Shown in pieces: positions 31,360-38,361 of a stretch of DNA of 38,361 nucleotides. The first letter of the stretch is position 1; every line of letters begins with the position of its first letter. Origin of the DNA: Nitrosopumilales archaeon. GTDB lineage: Archaea; Thermoproteota; Nitrososphaeria; Nitrososphaerales; Nitrosopumilaceae. Under the pieces are notes generated by a model that had not been told where the DNA came from, did no database searches, and saw only the letters and a list, made by a program, of their open reading frames with translations. The position numbers and the translations under genes are program-made. The stretch lies in NCBI GenBank assembly GCA_016838825.1, contig JAEHKU010000007.1:1-38361 (forward strand), in the 5' to 3' direction.

Positions 31360-32486
31360 TGTGAAATTCCCGCTGTATTTCCAACACCTATCACAAGCGC
31401 AGACTGGCCTGCTTTGGTATTTTCCTTAATACACTCATAAATTTGAGAAGTAACATTTTCTGCAGTATCAGAAATTTTCTTCGTCATAAGCGTAATTGCT
31501 TCTTTTACTGACTGTTTTATTATTATGGCGTAGGTTGGAATTTTGTACTTTGTGGCAACTTCTTCAATTTGATATCGCTCTGTTCCTATACCACCTATAG
31601 AAGCACCAAATCCTTGAGCAATAGAAGCAGATTCTTCTCCCTCAAGCTTCAATGCGGCATCTACCATCACTATGATATCAGGCTTATTTTCTAGTACGAT
31701 TTTTTGTACAGCATCACCAAGTCTACCAACTGTTGCGATTGGTCCTTGTGCTTTCAGTAAGAGAAGCTTTCGTCCCTCGTAGTCAGATTCACTCCATACT
31801 GTTTCAAATGCGGCTGTATTTTTTTTGGTATCAAGCATCATCTTACCTATTACCAAAGAACCTATACCATCACCAATTGGTTGACCCTGTTTGAGTGCAG
31901 GTACTGCACCTTTGAGGGCTTCTGCTTCTTCCATTATGAAAGGAATCATCATTTGTAAGGGTAAAATAAGTGGATAGTTATTTTGCTTTTTTGCAGTCAA
32001 ATAAAAGTGCCTTACTACTTTGTGAAACATTTGTAATAATGTCACAACTTCGAGCATGTTTTCAATTTTACTAGCTTCAACTCTGTTCATATCATCTGAA
32101 AAAGTTCTTACTTGTGATCTAATGTAATCTTCACGAGAACGTACTATGTGCCTAATTTTAGGAACAAGTCCATTTGGATCTAGATCAACCGGCATAATTG
32201 TGAAATGCTCAAAGAATCTGTCAAGCTTAGGAGTAGGATCATTTTTTGGCTTCAGGTTTGTCTTGATGTAATCAATTAGTTCTGTTCTAGATTCTGTTTT
32301 GAATTTTTTTAGCTTTTCAAGAGATTTGGAAATTTCTGATGCAGATATTTTTAGTTGTATTCTCTGACCATAAAACATGAAAAGCACTAATGGAATTATC
32401 CAGATAAGCCACAAAAGAGGATTAGAATCCTCGCCAAAGCCGAATAGTTGTTCTATATTAAAATTAGTTAATTCCATCAAACTCAT
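31356..32486 (-). CDS. DUF1512 family protein
   Basis: A 376-residue archaeal protein of unknown function. One N-terminal transmembrane segment (~23-40, LLWLIWIIPLVLFMF) anchors it, with the rest cytoplasmic. A helical region (~45-190) includes PVDLDPNGLVPKIRHIVRSREDYIRSQV. An alpha/beta domain follows (~200-376) with GDGIGSLVIGKMML, IIVMVDAALKLEGEESASIAQG, GASIGGIGTERYQIEEVA and the C-terminal ALVIGVGNTAGI. The Gly-rich and Asp/Glu motifs suggest a ligand- or metal-binding site. Its stop is fused to the start of a small zinc-ribbon gene, hinting at a two-protein unit. It is divergent from larA. Confidence 0.85.
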   Translation of the reverse strand: MSLMELTNFNIEQLFGFGEDSNPLLWLIWIIPLVLFMFYGQRIQLKISASEISKSLEKLKKFKTESRTELIDYIKTNLKPKNDPTPKLDRFFEHFTIMPVDLDPNGLVPKIRHIVRSREDYIRSQVRTFSDDMNRVEASKIENMLEVVTLLQMFHKVVRHFYLTAKKQNNYPLILPLQMMIPFIMEEAEALKGAVPALKQGQPIGDGIGSLVIGKMMLDTKKNTAAFETVWSESDYEGRKLLLLKAQGPIATVGRLGDAVQKIVLENKPDIIVMVDAALKLEGEESASIAQGFGASIGGIGTERYQIEEVATKYKIPTYAIIIKQSVKEAITLMTKKISDTAENVTSQIYECIKENTKAGQSALVIGVGNTAGISQ

Positions 32487-32598
32487 CGGTCGTTTTTTCC
32501 AAATTAAACCTTTGTTGAGTTGCTAAGTTATTTTAATTTGGATCTAATGACAAAATGTTATTGAATCACTTTTTATTTTCAATGTTATCTGGTTTAGT

Positions 32599-33879
32599 AT
32601 GATGTATTCCTTACCTTACGGAAAAGTAGAGATTTTTTTCAAAATTCCCGAAGGATTCAAGCTAACCATTGCAGAACCAAAACTGAAATCTCCTGTAGAT
32701 AATGTCAACGCAGCCACAAAGAAAGCTCTCTTACATCCCATAAACTCCAGAAAACTTTCAGAAACTGTTAGTGGAAAAAGAACTGCGTGCATTGTTGTTA
32801 CTGATATTACAAGGGCGTGTCCTGACAAGGAACTTCTACCCCCTTTACTTGAAGAGATTGAAAAGGGAGTTAGCAGAAACAACATAACTATTCTCATAGC
32901 CTCTGGCATGCACAGAGAGATGAGTCATGAAGAGAAGATAGAGAAATATGGAAAAGATGTTGTAGCAAATTATAGAATAATAGACCACAAAGGCGATGAT
33001 AAAAGAAACCTCATAGATCTTGGGATTACAAAAAATGGAATCCCAATAAAGGTATCAAAGATTGCTGTCGAATCGGAACTTCTTGTTTCAATAGGTGTAG
33101 TTGAACCCCACCAGTTTGCTGGATACAGTGGAGGGTACAAGACTATAGCTGTTGGAGTTGCAGGAGACGAAACCATAAGTCGCATACATTCCCGTAAGAT
33201 GTTGCAAGATCCGCGTATGAGACTTGGAAACATAGAAGGAAATCCATTCCAAGAAGATATGGTTGAGATTGGTAAAAAGGTAGGATTAGATTTCATCGTC
33301 AATGTAATTCTAGGAAATAAGGAAGAAGTTGTGCAAGTACTAGCGGGAGAACCACTTGAGACGTATAAAACTCTAGTAAACGAAGCAAAGACCATTTACG
33401 AGGTGCCAATTAGAAAATCTTTTGATGTAGCTATTTGTGGAGTTGGCTTTCCAAAAGACACGAATCTTTACCAAACTAGTAGGGCTGCTAGCTATCTTTT
33501 CTTTGTCTCCAAGCCAGTGATCAAGAATGGAGGATACATAATCATCCCTGCAGTATGCCAAGAAGCAGCTGGGCAAGGAATTGGTGAACAACGATTCTTT
33601 GACATGCTAAAGAATAAAACTATAGATGAAATACTTGCTCAGAATGAATTCAAGGCTGGAGAACAGAGAGCATTCTTGATGGCAAACTTACTCAAACACT
33701 GCAAAGTGATAATTGTAGGTTCTAAAATACCGGGTGTCGTTAAAGACGCGAAAATGATTGTTGCAAATGATATGGATCAAGCCTTTAGTATAGTAAAAAA
33801 TGATTTGGGAAGTGATGTTGAAGTGCTAATGATGCGTAATGCCCTTAAGACGCTACCACTAATGCAGAGGGTGGACTAA
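32599..33879 (+). CDS. LarA-family nickel-pincer lactate racemase homologue
   Basis: A 426-residue member of the LarA family, enzymes using a nickel-pincer nucleotide to racemise or epimerise 2-hydroxyacids. All four Ni-site residues known from Lactiplantibacillus LarA (H108, H174, K184, H200) are present with identical spacing, each offset by three: H105 in SGMHRE, H171 in EPHQFAG, K181 in SGGYK and H197 in SRIHS. DITRACPDKELLP matches the family's N-terminal domain. So it is probably active, but family members act on various hydroxyacids and the substrate is unknown. No larB, larC or larE maturation gene lies in this window. The PAC2 gene begins on the very next base after its stop. Confidence 0.88.
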   Translation: MMYSLPYGKVEIFFKIPEGFKLTIAEPKLKSPVDNVNAATKKALLHPINSRKLSETVSGKRTACIVVTDITRACPDKELLPPLLEEIEKGVSRNNITILIASGMHREMSHEEKIEKYGKDVVANYRIIDHKGDDKRNLIDLGITKNGIPIKVSKIAVESELLVSIGVVEPHQFAGYSGGYKTIAVGVAGDETISRIHSRKMLQDPRMRLGNIEGNPFQEDMVEIGKKVGLDFIVNVILGNKEEVVQVLAGEPLETYKTLVNEAKTIYEVPIRKSFDVAICGVGFPKDTNLYQTSRAASYLFFVSKPVIKNGGYIIIPAVCQEAAGQGIGEQRFFDMLKNKTIDEILAQNEFKAGEQRAFLMANLLKHCKVIIVGSKIPGVVKDAKMIVANDMDQAFSIVKNDLGSDVEVLMMRNALKTLPLMQRVD

Positions 33880-34581
33880 ATGCAAATTAAGCAAACCCAA
33901 GAGTTTCACCTTAAAGACATAATTCTTATTGCTTCTCTTCCGGACATGGGAAAAGTAGGAGGAATAGTGTCAGGATATCTAGCAAAGAAATTAACGGTTA
34001 AGCCTGCGGCAACTTTGGTTGTTTCAGACAAGCCATGGGTTAATCAAAAAGATGGAGTGGTTGAACTAGCACATGACGAATACAGACTCTTAGTAGATGA
34101 AATAAATTCTATCGTGATATTTACTGGAGAAAATCAACCCCAAGAGGGGCATACGGTTTATGAAATGAGTGAACTTGTTCTTGCAACAGTTCAAAAGATG
34201 GGAAACGTAAAACTTGTAATTTCTTCTGGAGGTTATTTGCCTCGTGAGCAAGGCAATGGCAAAAAAGTCTACAGTGTAGCTACCAACAAAAAAGCCTTTG
34301 AGATGTTAAAACCATATGGCGTACAAATCTTAGGTTCAGAGGTAAGCAGCATAACTTGGTTTAATGGTCTTATTTTAGGCCATGCTAAACGACAAAATAT
34401 TGACGGAATTGGTCTTTTTGGAGAGATAAGTGATGTAGAATCTCCGCAGTATGAAGCTGCAAAAAATATTATTAAAATAATTGAAAAATTTCTGAATAAA
34501 AAAATTGATACTTCGGATCTTGAACAAAAGATACCAAATGTTCCTCCTGAACCAAAAAAGGAAGGTCCTGGAATAGGCTAA
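33880..34581 (+). CDS. PAC2-family protein (proteasome assembly chaperone-like)
   Basis: A 233-residue protein of the PAC2 family, which in eukaryotes helps assemble the 20S proteasome; archaeal members (PbaA/PbaB type) have related or unclear roles. Conserved parts are ILIASLPDMGKVGGIVSGYLAKKL at the N-terminus, IVIFTGENQPQEGHTVYE, VKLVISSGGYLPRE, then GLILGHAKRQNIDGIGLFGEIS. The C-terminus has a Pro/Lys-rich tail ending GPGIG. It starts with ATG directly after the larA stop codon (no gap), so the two are surely co-transcribed. Whether it serves LarA or protein quality control is unknown. Confidence 0.85.
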   Translation: MQIKQTQEFHLKDIILIASLPDMGKVGGIVSGYLAKKLTVKPAATLVVSDKPWVNQKDGVVELAHDEYRLLVDEINSIVIFTGENQPQEGHTVYEMSELVLATVQKMGNVKLVISSGGYLPREQGNGKKVYSVATNKKAFEMLKPYGVQILGSEVSSITWFNGLILGHAKRQNIDGIGLFGEISDVESPQYEAAKNIIKIIEKFLNKKIDTSDLEQKIPNVPPEPKKEGPGIG

Positions 34582-34908
34582 TTATTTTATTTGTGTCCCA
34601 ACAGGTACGTCTTCACTAACAGTTAACCAAACTGGCTTATTGTCAAGATCTGCTGCCAAGAGCATAGCGTTTGAATTAATTCCAGCAATCTTTCGCGATT
34701 CTAAATTTGCAACTACAACAACAGTTTTTCCTATCAAATTTTCAGGCTGATAGTATTCGGCACCGCCAATTATGACCTCGCGTTTTTCCTGTCCCAGGTC
34801 AATAACACCTTTTACTATCTTAGATTTTCCAGGAATTTTTTCTGCTGAAACAATTTTAGCAATCCTAAGATCTAGTTTTGAAAATTCATCATAAGATATT
34901 GTTGTCAC
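34582..34908 (-). CDS. tRNA-binding OB-fold protein (MetRS beta-subunit/CsaA-like)
   Basis: A 108-residue protein made of one OB-fold tRNA-binding domain, like the C-terminal domain of methionyl-tRNA synthetase. Motifs are FSKLDLRIAKIVSAEKIPGKSK, LYCLQVD-equivalent VKGVIDLGQEKREVIIGG, and the hallmark VVVVANLESRKIAGINSNAMLLAA. In many archaea this is a separate subunit that helps MetRS bind tRNA; a free chaperone-like CsaA role is the alternative. The start is GTG at 34908. The catalytic MetRS is not in this window. It is convergent with the PAC2 gene, their stops being adjacent (34581/34582). Confidence 0.88.
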   Translation of the reverse strand: MTTISYDEFSKLDLRIAKIVSAEKIPGKSKIVKGVIDLGQEKREVIIGGAEYYQPENLIGKTVVVVANLESRKIAGINSNAMLLAADLDNKPVWLTVSEDVPVGTQIK

Positions 34909-34985
34909 AAAAACATTTTTTTAGACTCATTAAAATTGATTTCGGAACACCAAGACTAATATGTACATTTGTAAAATTTTGCAAC

Positions 34986-35408
34986 ATGGCTAAAATTGAA
35001 GCCTCAGTGCAAATTCATGCGCCATTAGATAAGGTTTGGGATATTGTTTCTGACATTGATAATGAACCTAAATTTTGGAAAGGCACAAAAGAAGTAAGAA
35101 ATATCTCAAAAGAAGATAATCACATTATTCGCGAAGTGACTATTGCGTTCAAGGACTCTAAGTGCATGCAGGAAGTAACTATTTTTCCAAAAGAAAAAAT
35201 CAACATTCTTTTCACTAAAGGAATAATCAGTGGAACCAAGACGATAACTGTACAGCCACAAGATGATTTGATTCAGCTCAGTGCAGTATGGGATATCAAA
35301 CTATCCGGAATGATGGGGATGTTTACTGGTATGGTAAAAAAACATGTAAAGAAAGGAACTGAGGATGCTCTTCAATTCATAAAACAAGTAGCTGAGGAAT
35401 CTAATTGA
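34986..35408 (+). CDS. SRPBCC (START-like) family protein
   Basis: A 140-residue protein with the helix-grip fold used to bind hydrophobic ligands (polyketide cyclase, coenzyme Q-binding and START-like proteins). I choose ATG 34986 (MAKIEASVQIHAPLDKVW), since the fold begins exactly there; a longer frame from 34878 would run into the divergent tRNA-binding gene. Features are VWDIVSDIDNEPKFWKGTKEV, the Gly/Thr-rich strand GIISGTKTITV and the C-terminal amphipathic helix KKHVKKGTEDALQFIKQVAEE. Its stop overlaps the TTG start of the glycosyltransferase gene as TTGA, so both are probably translated together. A lipid-related role is inferred from that pairing. Confidence 0.82.
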   Translation: MAKIEASVQIHAPLDKVWDIVSDIDNEPKFWKGTKEVRNISKEDNHIIREVTIAFKDSKCMQEVTIFPKEKINILFTKGIISGTKTITVQPQDDLIQLSAVWDIKLSGMMGMFTGMVKKHVKKGTEDALQFIKQVAEESN

Positions 35409-36613
35409 GTCTAGGTGTAGATGTTTTCAATTATTCACTTGTGGCAATTCTCATTGGAACTTCAGCAACATGGGCATTTTTTATTAAATCAATGTGGATA
35501 TCATTTAGAGATTCCCCTTACCTGGATAAATTTCAGCCAAAGAACCATCCCAAACCCAAAGTCTCTGTGATTTTACCTGCTAGAAATGAGGAGGGCTTTA
35601 TTGAAAAATGTTTAGAGTCCTTACTAAACCAAGATTACGAGAATTACGAAATTATTGCAATTGATGATTCTTCGGAGGATGCAACTGGTCAGATTATTAG
35701 AAACATTTCGGAACAAAATTCTAAAGTAATTCATGTTTCTGCGCCACCAAAACCAGATGATTGGATAGGAAAGAACTGGGCTTGCTTTGAAGGCTTTAAG
35801 AAAGCTACAGGAGATTTACTACTTTTTACTGACTCTGACACAAACCATTCTAGAAAAATCATCTCTCTTGCAGTTTCCCACTTGTTGAGCAATGGGCTTG
35901 ACGCTCTTACAGTGGCTCCAAAAATGCTTTCTCTTGATTACTGGACAAAGATTACGATGCCGATAATTTCCACATTTTTGCACACACGATTTTCTCCCCT
36001 AAGAGTAAACGATCCATCAAAGAATACTGGTTACTTCTTTGGTAGCTTCTATATCATCAAGAAAAAAGTGTATGAATCTGTAGGAACACATGAAGGAGTT
36101 AAAGCTGAATTAGTAGAAGACGGTGCACTAGGCAAAAAAGTAAAGGAATCAGGATTCAAATTGCGAATGGTTATTGGAGATCATTTGCTTGAGGCAGTAT
36201 GGGCTAGAGATAAGCACACCTTGTGGAATGCTTTAAAACGACTTATCATTCCGCTCTACTTGAAAACTAGCAAAGTTACTTTGGGAATATTAGTTGCATT
36301 GGTTTTTCTGCTTTTCATACCTTTTCCTATACTAGTATATGCTTCATTTTTTGTAAATTCAACAAATTCATTTTCATTATTATTTGCAATCTCATTAACT
36401 TCAGTAATACTATTTTATGCTGCTGCAATTTTGCAGACAAAAAAAGGACTTGGACTAAGTGTTGGTTATGCGCTTCTTGGACCAATAGGGAGTCTTATCA
36501 TCGTACTTGCATTTGGTAACGGAATTTTAAAAGCGCGAAGTAGCTCAGCAGTGACTTGGAGAGGTAGAACCTATTCTATGGTGGATAAACCACAAAATTC
36601 TATTAATGTGTAG
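35405..36613 (+). CDS. Membrane-bound family 2 glycosyltransferase
   Basis: A 402-residue processive-like GT2 enzyme. One N-terminal transmembrane helix (~8-28) precedes the catalytic domain (~50-275): VSVILPARNEEGFIEKCLESL, the nucleotide-sugar Asp in IAIDDSSED, the metal motif TDSDTNH (DxD), and the acceptor-side LVEDGALGKKVKESG (ED). Three C-terminal helices follow (~290-385). The start is TTG at 35405, overlapping the SRPBCC stop. Related enzymes glycosylate lipids, carotenoids or hopanoids; a lipid-like acceptor would suit the adjacent hydrophobic-ligand-binding SRPBCC protein, though this is inference. Confidence 0.87.
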   Translation: MSLGVDVFNYSLVAILIGTSATWAFFIKSMWISFRDSPYLDKFQPKNHPKPKVSVILPARNEEGFIEKCLESLLNQDYENYEIIAIDDSSEDATGQIIRNISEQNSKVIHVSAPPKPDDWIGKNWACFEGFKKATGDLLLFTDSDTNHSRKIISLAVSHLLSNGLDALTVAPKMLSLDYWTKITMPIISTFLHTRFSPLRVNDPSKNTGYFFGSFYIIKKKVYESVGTHEGVKAELVEDGALGKKVKESGFKLRMVIGDHLLEAVWARDKHTLWNALKRLIIPLYLKTSKVTLGILVALVFLLFIPFPILVYASFFVNSTNSFSLLFAISLTSVILFYAAAILQTKKGLGLSVGYALLGPIGSLIIVLAFGNGILKARSSSAVTWRGRTYSMVDKPQNSINV

Positions 36614-36649
36614 TAAGAATTATACGTAAACTACAGGAACTTAAGTTTC

Positions 36650-37801
36650 TTGGATAAGGCTAGTACAATTTTGGGGGGACTTGTTGGAGGAATATCAGTT
36701 TTACTTGTATTTGCTTTTGTTCTAAATCCACCAGTGGGTATAACACCTCCAGAAGAACTTATTTTGTCGAATGGGCATGTACTAGAGATAGTTGGTGAAC
36801 AAACGCCACTAAGCATACAAAGACATGAGCTCACTTTGACAGAAATTTTTGAACAGTCTGAAAGTGGAGTAGTACGAGTTAACGTGGAAAGACAAGTACA
36901 AGACTTTTTTACTGCAGGTTCTGTTGGGTCTGGTTTTGTTTTCGATAAAAAAGGTCATATTATTACAAACGAGCATGTTATCAACGGCGCTCAAAGGATC
37001 ACTGTAACATTTCTTGATGGAACATCATATAATGCAAGAGTCGTTGGTAAGGACCCTTTTACTGATATAGCAGTTATCGGAGTAATCGTAGATAGTGAGC
37101 TATTACATCCACTTCCATTGGGTGACTCATCAAAATTAAGAGTTGGAGAACAAGTAGCTGCAATAGGAAATCCATTTGGACTTTCTGGTTCTATGACATC
37201 AGGTATTGTTAGTCAGTTGGGAAGACTATTGAATACTGAAGTAGGAGGATTTTCTATTCCAGATGTAATTCAAACTGATGCTGCAATAAATCCAGGAAAT
37301 TCTGGAGGTCCACTACTCAACATGAAAGGAGAAGTTATAGGAATTAACACTGCACTCCAATCAGGAACAGGCGAATTCGTTGGAGTTGGTTTTGCAATCC
37401 CTTCAAACACAGTTGCCAAAATAGTTCCAGTCCTTTCAGAAACTGGTGAATATAGTCATCCATACATGGGAATTAGTGGATTAGATATAGATCCTGATCT
37501 TGCGATAGCTCTTGGTTTGGATAATGCCAAAGGATTTCTAATTGTGACTGTTGTACAAGGAAGCCCTGCAGATAAGGCCGGACTACATGGCTCATCAAAA
37601 ACCAAAGAAATCAATGGTAGGAACTATCCAGTTGGTGGCGACATTATTTTATCAGTAGATGGCAAAGTCGTAAGAGAAATTGCTGACATTTTGATTCACT
37701 TACAGAGAGAAAAATCGATAGGCGATGAGATGGTTTTGGAAGTACTTCGTGATGATAATATTACAAGTGTTATTCTAATTTTAGAAGAAAGACCAAGTTG
37801 A
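36650..37801 (+). CDS. HtrA/DegP-like serine protease with PDZ domain
   Basis: A 383-residue protease. The N-terminal segment (~6-26, hydrophobic) is a signal anchor, placing the rest outside the cytoplasm. The trypsin-like domain (~65-260) has the full triad: H109 in TNEHVIN, D139 in DPFTDIAVI and S218 in NPGNSGGPL. A PDZ domain (~270-380) follows, with YMGISGLD as its first strand. The family removes or refolds damaged exported proteins. The start is TTG at 36650, and no ATG fits better. It follows the glycosyltransferase by 36 bp on the same strand. The tail end precedes the cofG promoter. Confidence 0.92.
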   Translation: MDKASTILGGLVGGISVLLVFAFVLNPPVGITPPEELILSNGHVLEIVGEQTPLSIQRHELTLTEIFEQSESGVVRVNVERQVQDFFTAGSVGSGFVFDKKGHIITNEHVINGAQRITVTFLDGTSYNARVVGKDPFTDIAVIGVIVDSELLHPLPLGDSSKLRVGEQVAAIGNPFGLSGSMTSGIVSQLGRLLNTEVGGFSIPDVIQTDAAINPGNSGGPLLNMKGEVIGINTALQSGTGEFVGVGFAIPSNTVAKIVPVLSETGEYSHPYMGISGLDIDPDLAIALGLDNAKGFLIVTVVQGSPADKAGLHGSSKTKEINGRNYPVGGDIILSVDGKVVREIADILIHLQREKSIGDEMVLEVLRDDNITSVILILEERPS

Positions 37802-37822
37802 TTTCTACATAAGTCGATACAA

Positions 37823-37832
37823 GCATAAATAC
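37823..37832 (+). promoter_or_regulatory. TATA box of cofG
   Basis: GCATAAATAC, identical to the tfb element. Its centre is 17 nt before the ATG at 37845 and 26 nt before an in-frame GTG at 37854, so a leaderless message would favour the GTG as the real start. Confidence 0.5.
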
Positions 37833-37844
37833 TCCCACTTAAGG

Positions 37845-38361
37845 ATGTCATATGTGAGAAATCTTGTCTCATACTATGAATTAGAAAATAAAGTTCTGGA
37901 AGGTAAAGAACTTTCGAAGTATGAAGCATATGAGATTTACAAAAGTTCACAAACAGATCCTTCACAACTATTCAAGACTGCACAAGTTTTAAGAAATAAA
38001 TTTAAAGGAAAAACCGTTTCGTTTTCAAAAAAAGTATTTTTTAATTTGATAAATCTCTGTAGAGATACCTGTTCTTACTGTACATACAAGTCTGAACCAG
38101 GTGAATCTAAGATATCGATGTTGTCAAAAGAGAATGTCGTCAATCTAGCGCGCCTTGGAAAAAAATATCGATGCACAGAAGCACTATTTGTTACAGGGGA
38201 AAGACCAGAGCAAAAATACGAACAAGCTAGAAAGTGGCTTGTTGATAATGGTTTTAGAAGCACTATAGAATATTTGCTGCATGCATCAGAAATTGCTCTC
38301 AAGGAGGGACTTTTTCCTCACACAAATGCAGGAAATCTGACTAAATCAGAAATAAGGGAAC
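37845..38361 (+). CDS. cofG: FO synthase subunit CofG, partial (runs off right edge)
   Basis: The first 172 codons of a radical-SAM enzyme. With CofH, CofG makes FO, the deazaflavin core of coenzyme F420, from a 4-hydroxybenzyl adduct of a pyrimidine and tyrosine. The radical-SAM cluster motif is CRDTCSYCTY (Cx3Cx2C), preceded by VFFNLINL. Family blocks follow: ALFVTGERPEQKY, ARKWLVDNGFRST, and FPHTNAGNLT. This order is typical of CofG and not of CofH. The N-terminal helical extension (~60 residues) is normal. It links to cofC and cofD about 16 kb to the left. The start is ATG 37845, or GTG 37854 if leaderless. Whether it is fused to CofH cannot be seen. Confidence 0.9.
   Translation, partial: MSYVRNLVSYYELENKVLEGKELSKYEAYEIYKSSQTDPSQLFKTAQVLRNKFKGKTVSFSKKVFFNLINLCRDTCSYCTYKSEPGESKISMLSKENVVNLARLGKKYRCTEALFVTGERPEQKYEQARKWLVDNGFRSTIEYLLHASEIALKEGLFPHTNAGNLTKSEIRE

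Noticed and set aside
34878-35408. 176-residue version of the SRPBCC protein
   Set aside because: The extra N-terminus overlaps the divergent tRNA-binding gene and has no match to the fold, which starts at ATG 34986.
1-38361. Insertion sequence, prophage or integrative element
   Set aside because: No transposase, integrase, terminal inverted repeats or target duplications were seen, and tRNA-Pro has no adjacent partial copy that I could find.

Overview
The window is low-GC archaeal DNA. It best fits an ammonia-oxidising Nitrososphaerota (Thaumarchaeota), probably the Nitrosopumilus/Nitrosarchaeum group. Domain-level archaeal markers are TFB, Sec61 beta, aIF1/SUI1, Tsr3, NreA, type II methionine aminopeptidase, DUF2070, DUF1512, DUF99, coenzyme F420 genes and an RNase P RNA. 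Secreted proteins carrying PDWVKNxAxWW modules and a thaumarchaeosortase-like membrane protein point to the phylum. These assignments come from reading motifs; no database was searched.

Layout. 1-500: a perfect 27-bp tandem repeat inside a partial reading frame, after a small unknown gene. 558-4260: Y-family polymerase and NreA, both ending in PCNA-binding motifs, enclosing an overlapping archaeosortase/zinc-peptidase pair. 4261-8094: small membrane and zinc-finger proteins, an O-methyltransferase, and a secreted TPR-metzincin. 8169-10281: an unknown protein, a beta-hydroxyacid dehydrogenase and a short-chain dehydrogenase. 10305-12053: DUF99 with an overlapping 41-residue membrane microprotein, a zinc protein and a methyltransferase. 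12063-15234: a membrane-anchored peptide-binding protein and a Mrr-like nuclease, divergent from a shared 40-bp promoter. 15224-19823: DUF2070, Sec61 beta, an SSSCA1-like zinc protein, aIF1, a CPBP protease and TFB. 19911-22848: CofC, CofD and an anchored extracellular protein. 22859-23139: RNase P RNA. 23207-30219: an APC transporter fused to USP-like domains, Tsr3, a giant lamin-tail protein with seven repeats, a small zinc-ribbon membrane protein, and tRNA-Pro(UGG). 30301-38361: methionine aminopeptidase, a 57-residue zinc ribbon coupled to DUF1512, LarA and a PAC2 protein, an OB-fold tRNA-binding protein, SRPBCC plus glycosyltransferase, an HtrA-like protease, and the start of CofG.

How genes work together. 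CofC, CofD and CofG supply three steps of F420 synthesis. DinB and NreA both appear to dock on PCNA. Sec61 beta, the sortase-like protein, HtrA, the CPBP protease, the metzincin and several large secreted proteins make this rich in envelope functions. RNase P RNA, tRNA-Pro, aIF1, TFB, Tsr3 and methionine aminopeptidase are core information-processing genes. Many genes have a TATA-like element about 25 nt before the start codon, which suggests leaderless mRNAs; TTG starts are common. No transposase, CRISPR array or rRNA is seen.

The observations most worth following are the Ser-for-Cys archaeosortase coupled to an HExxH peptidase, two compact bidirectional promoters, four small genes that are easy to miss, the compensated P4 helix in RNase P RNA, and LarA with all four nickel-pincer residues but no visible maturation genes nearby.
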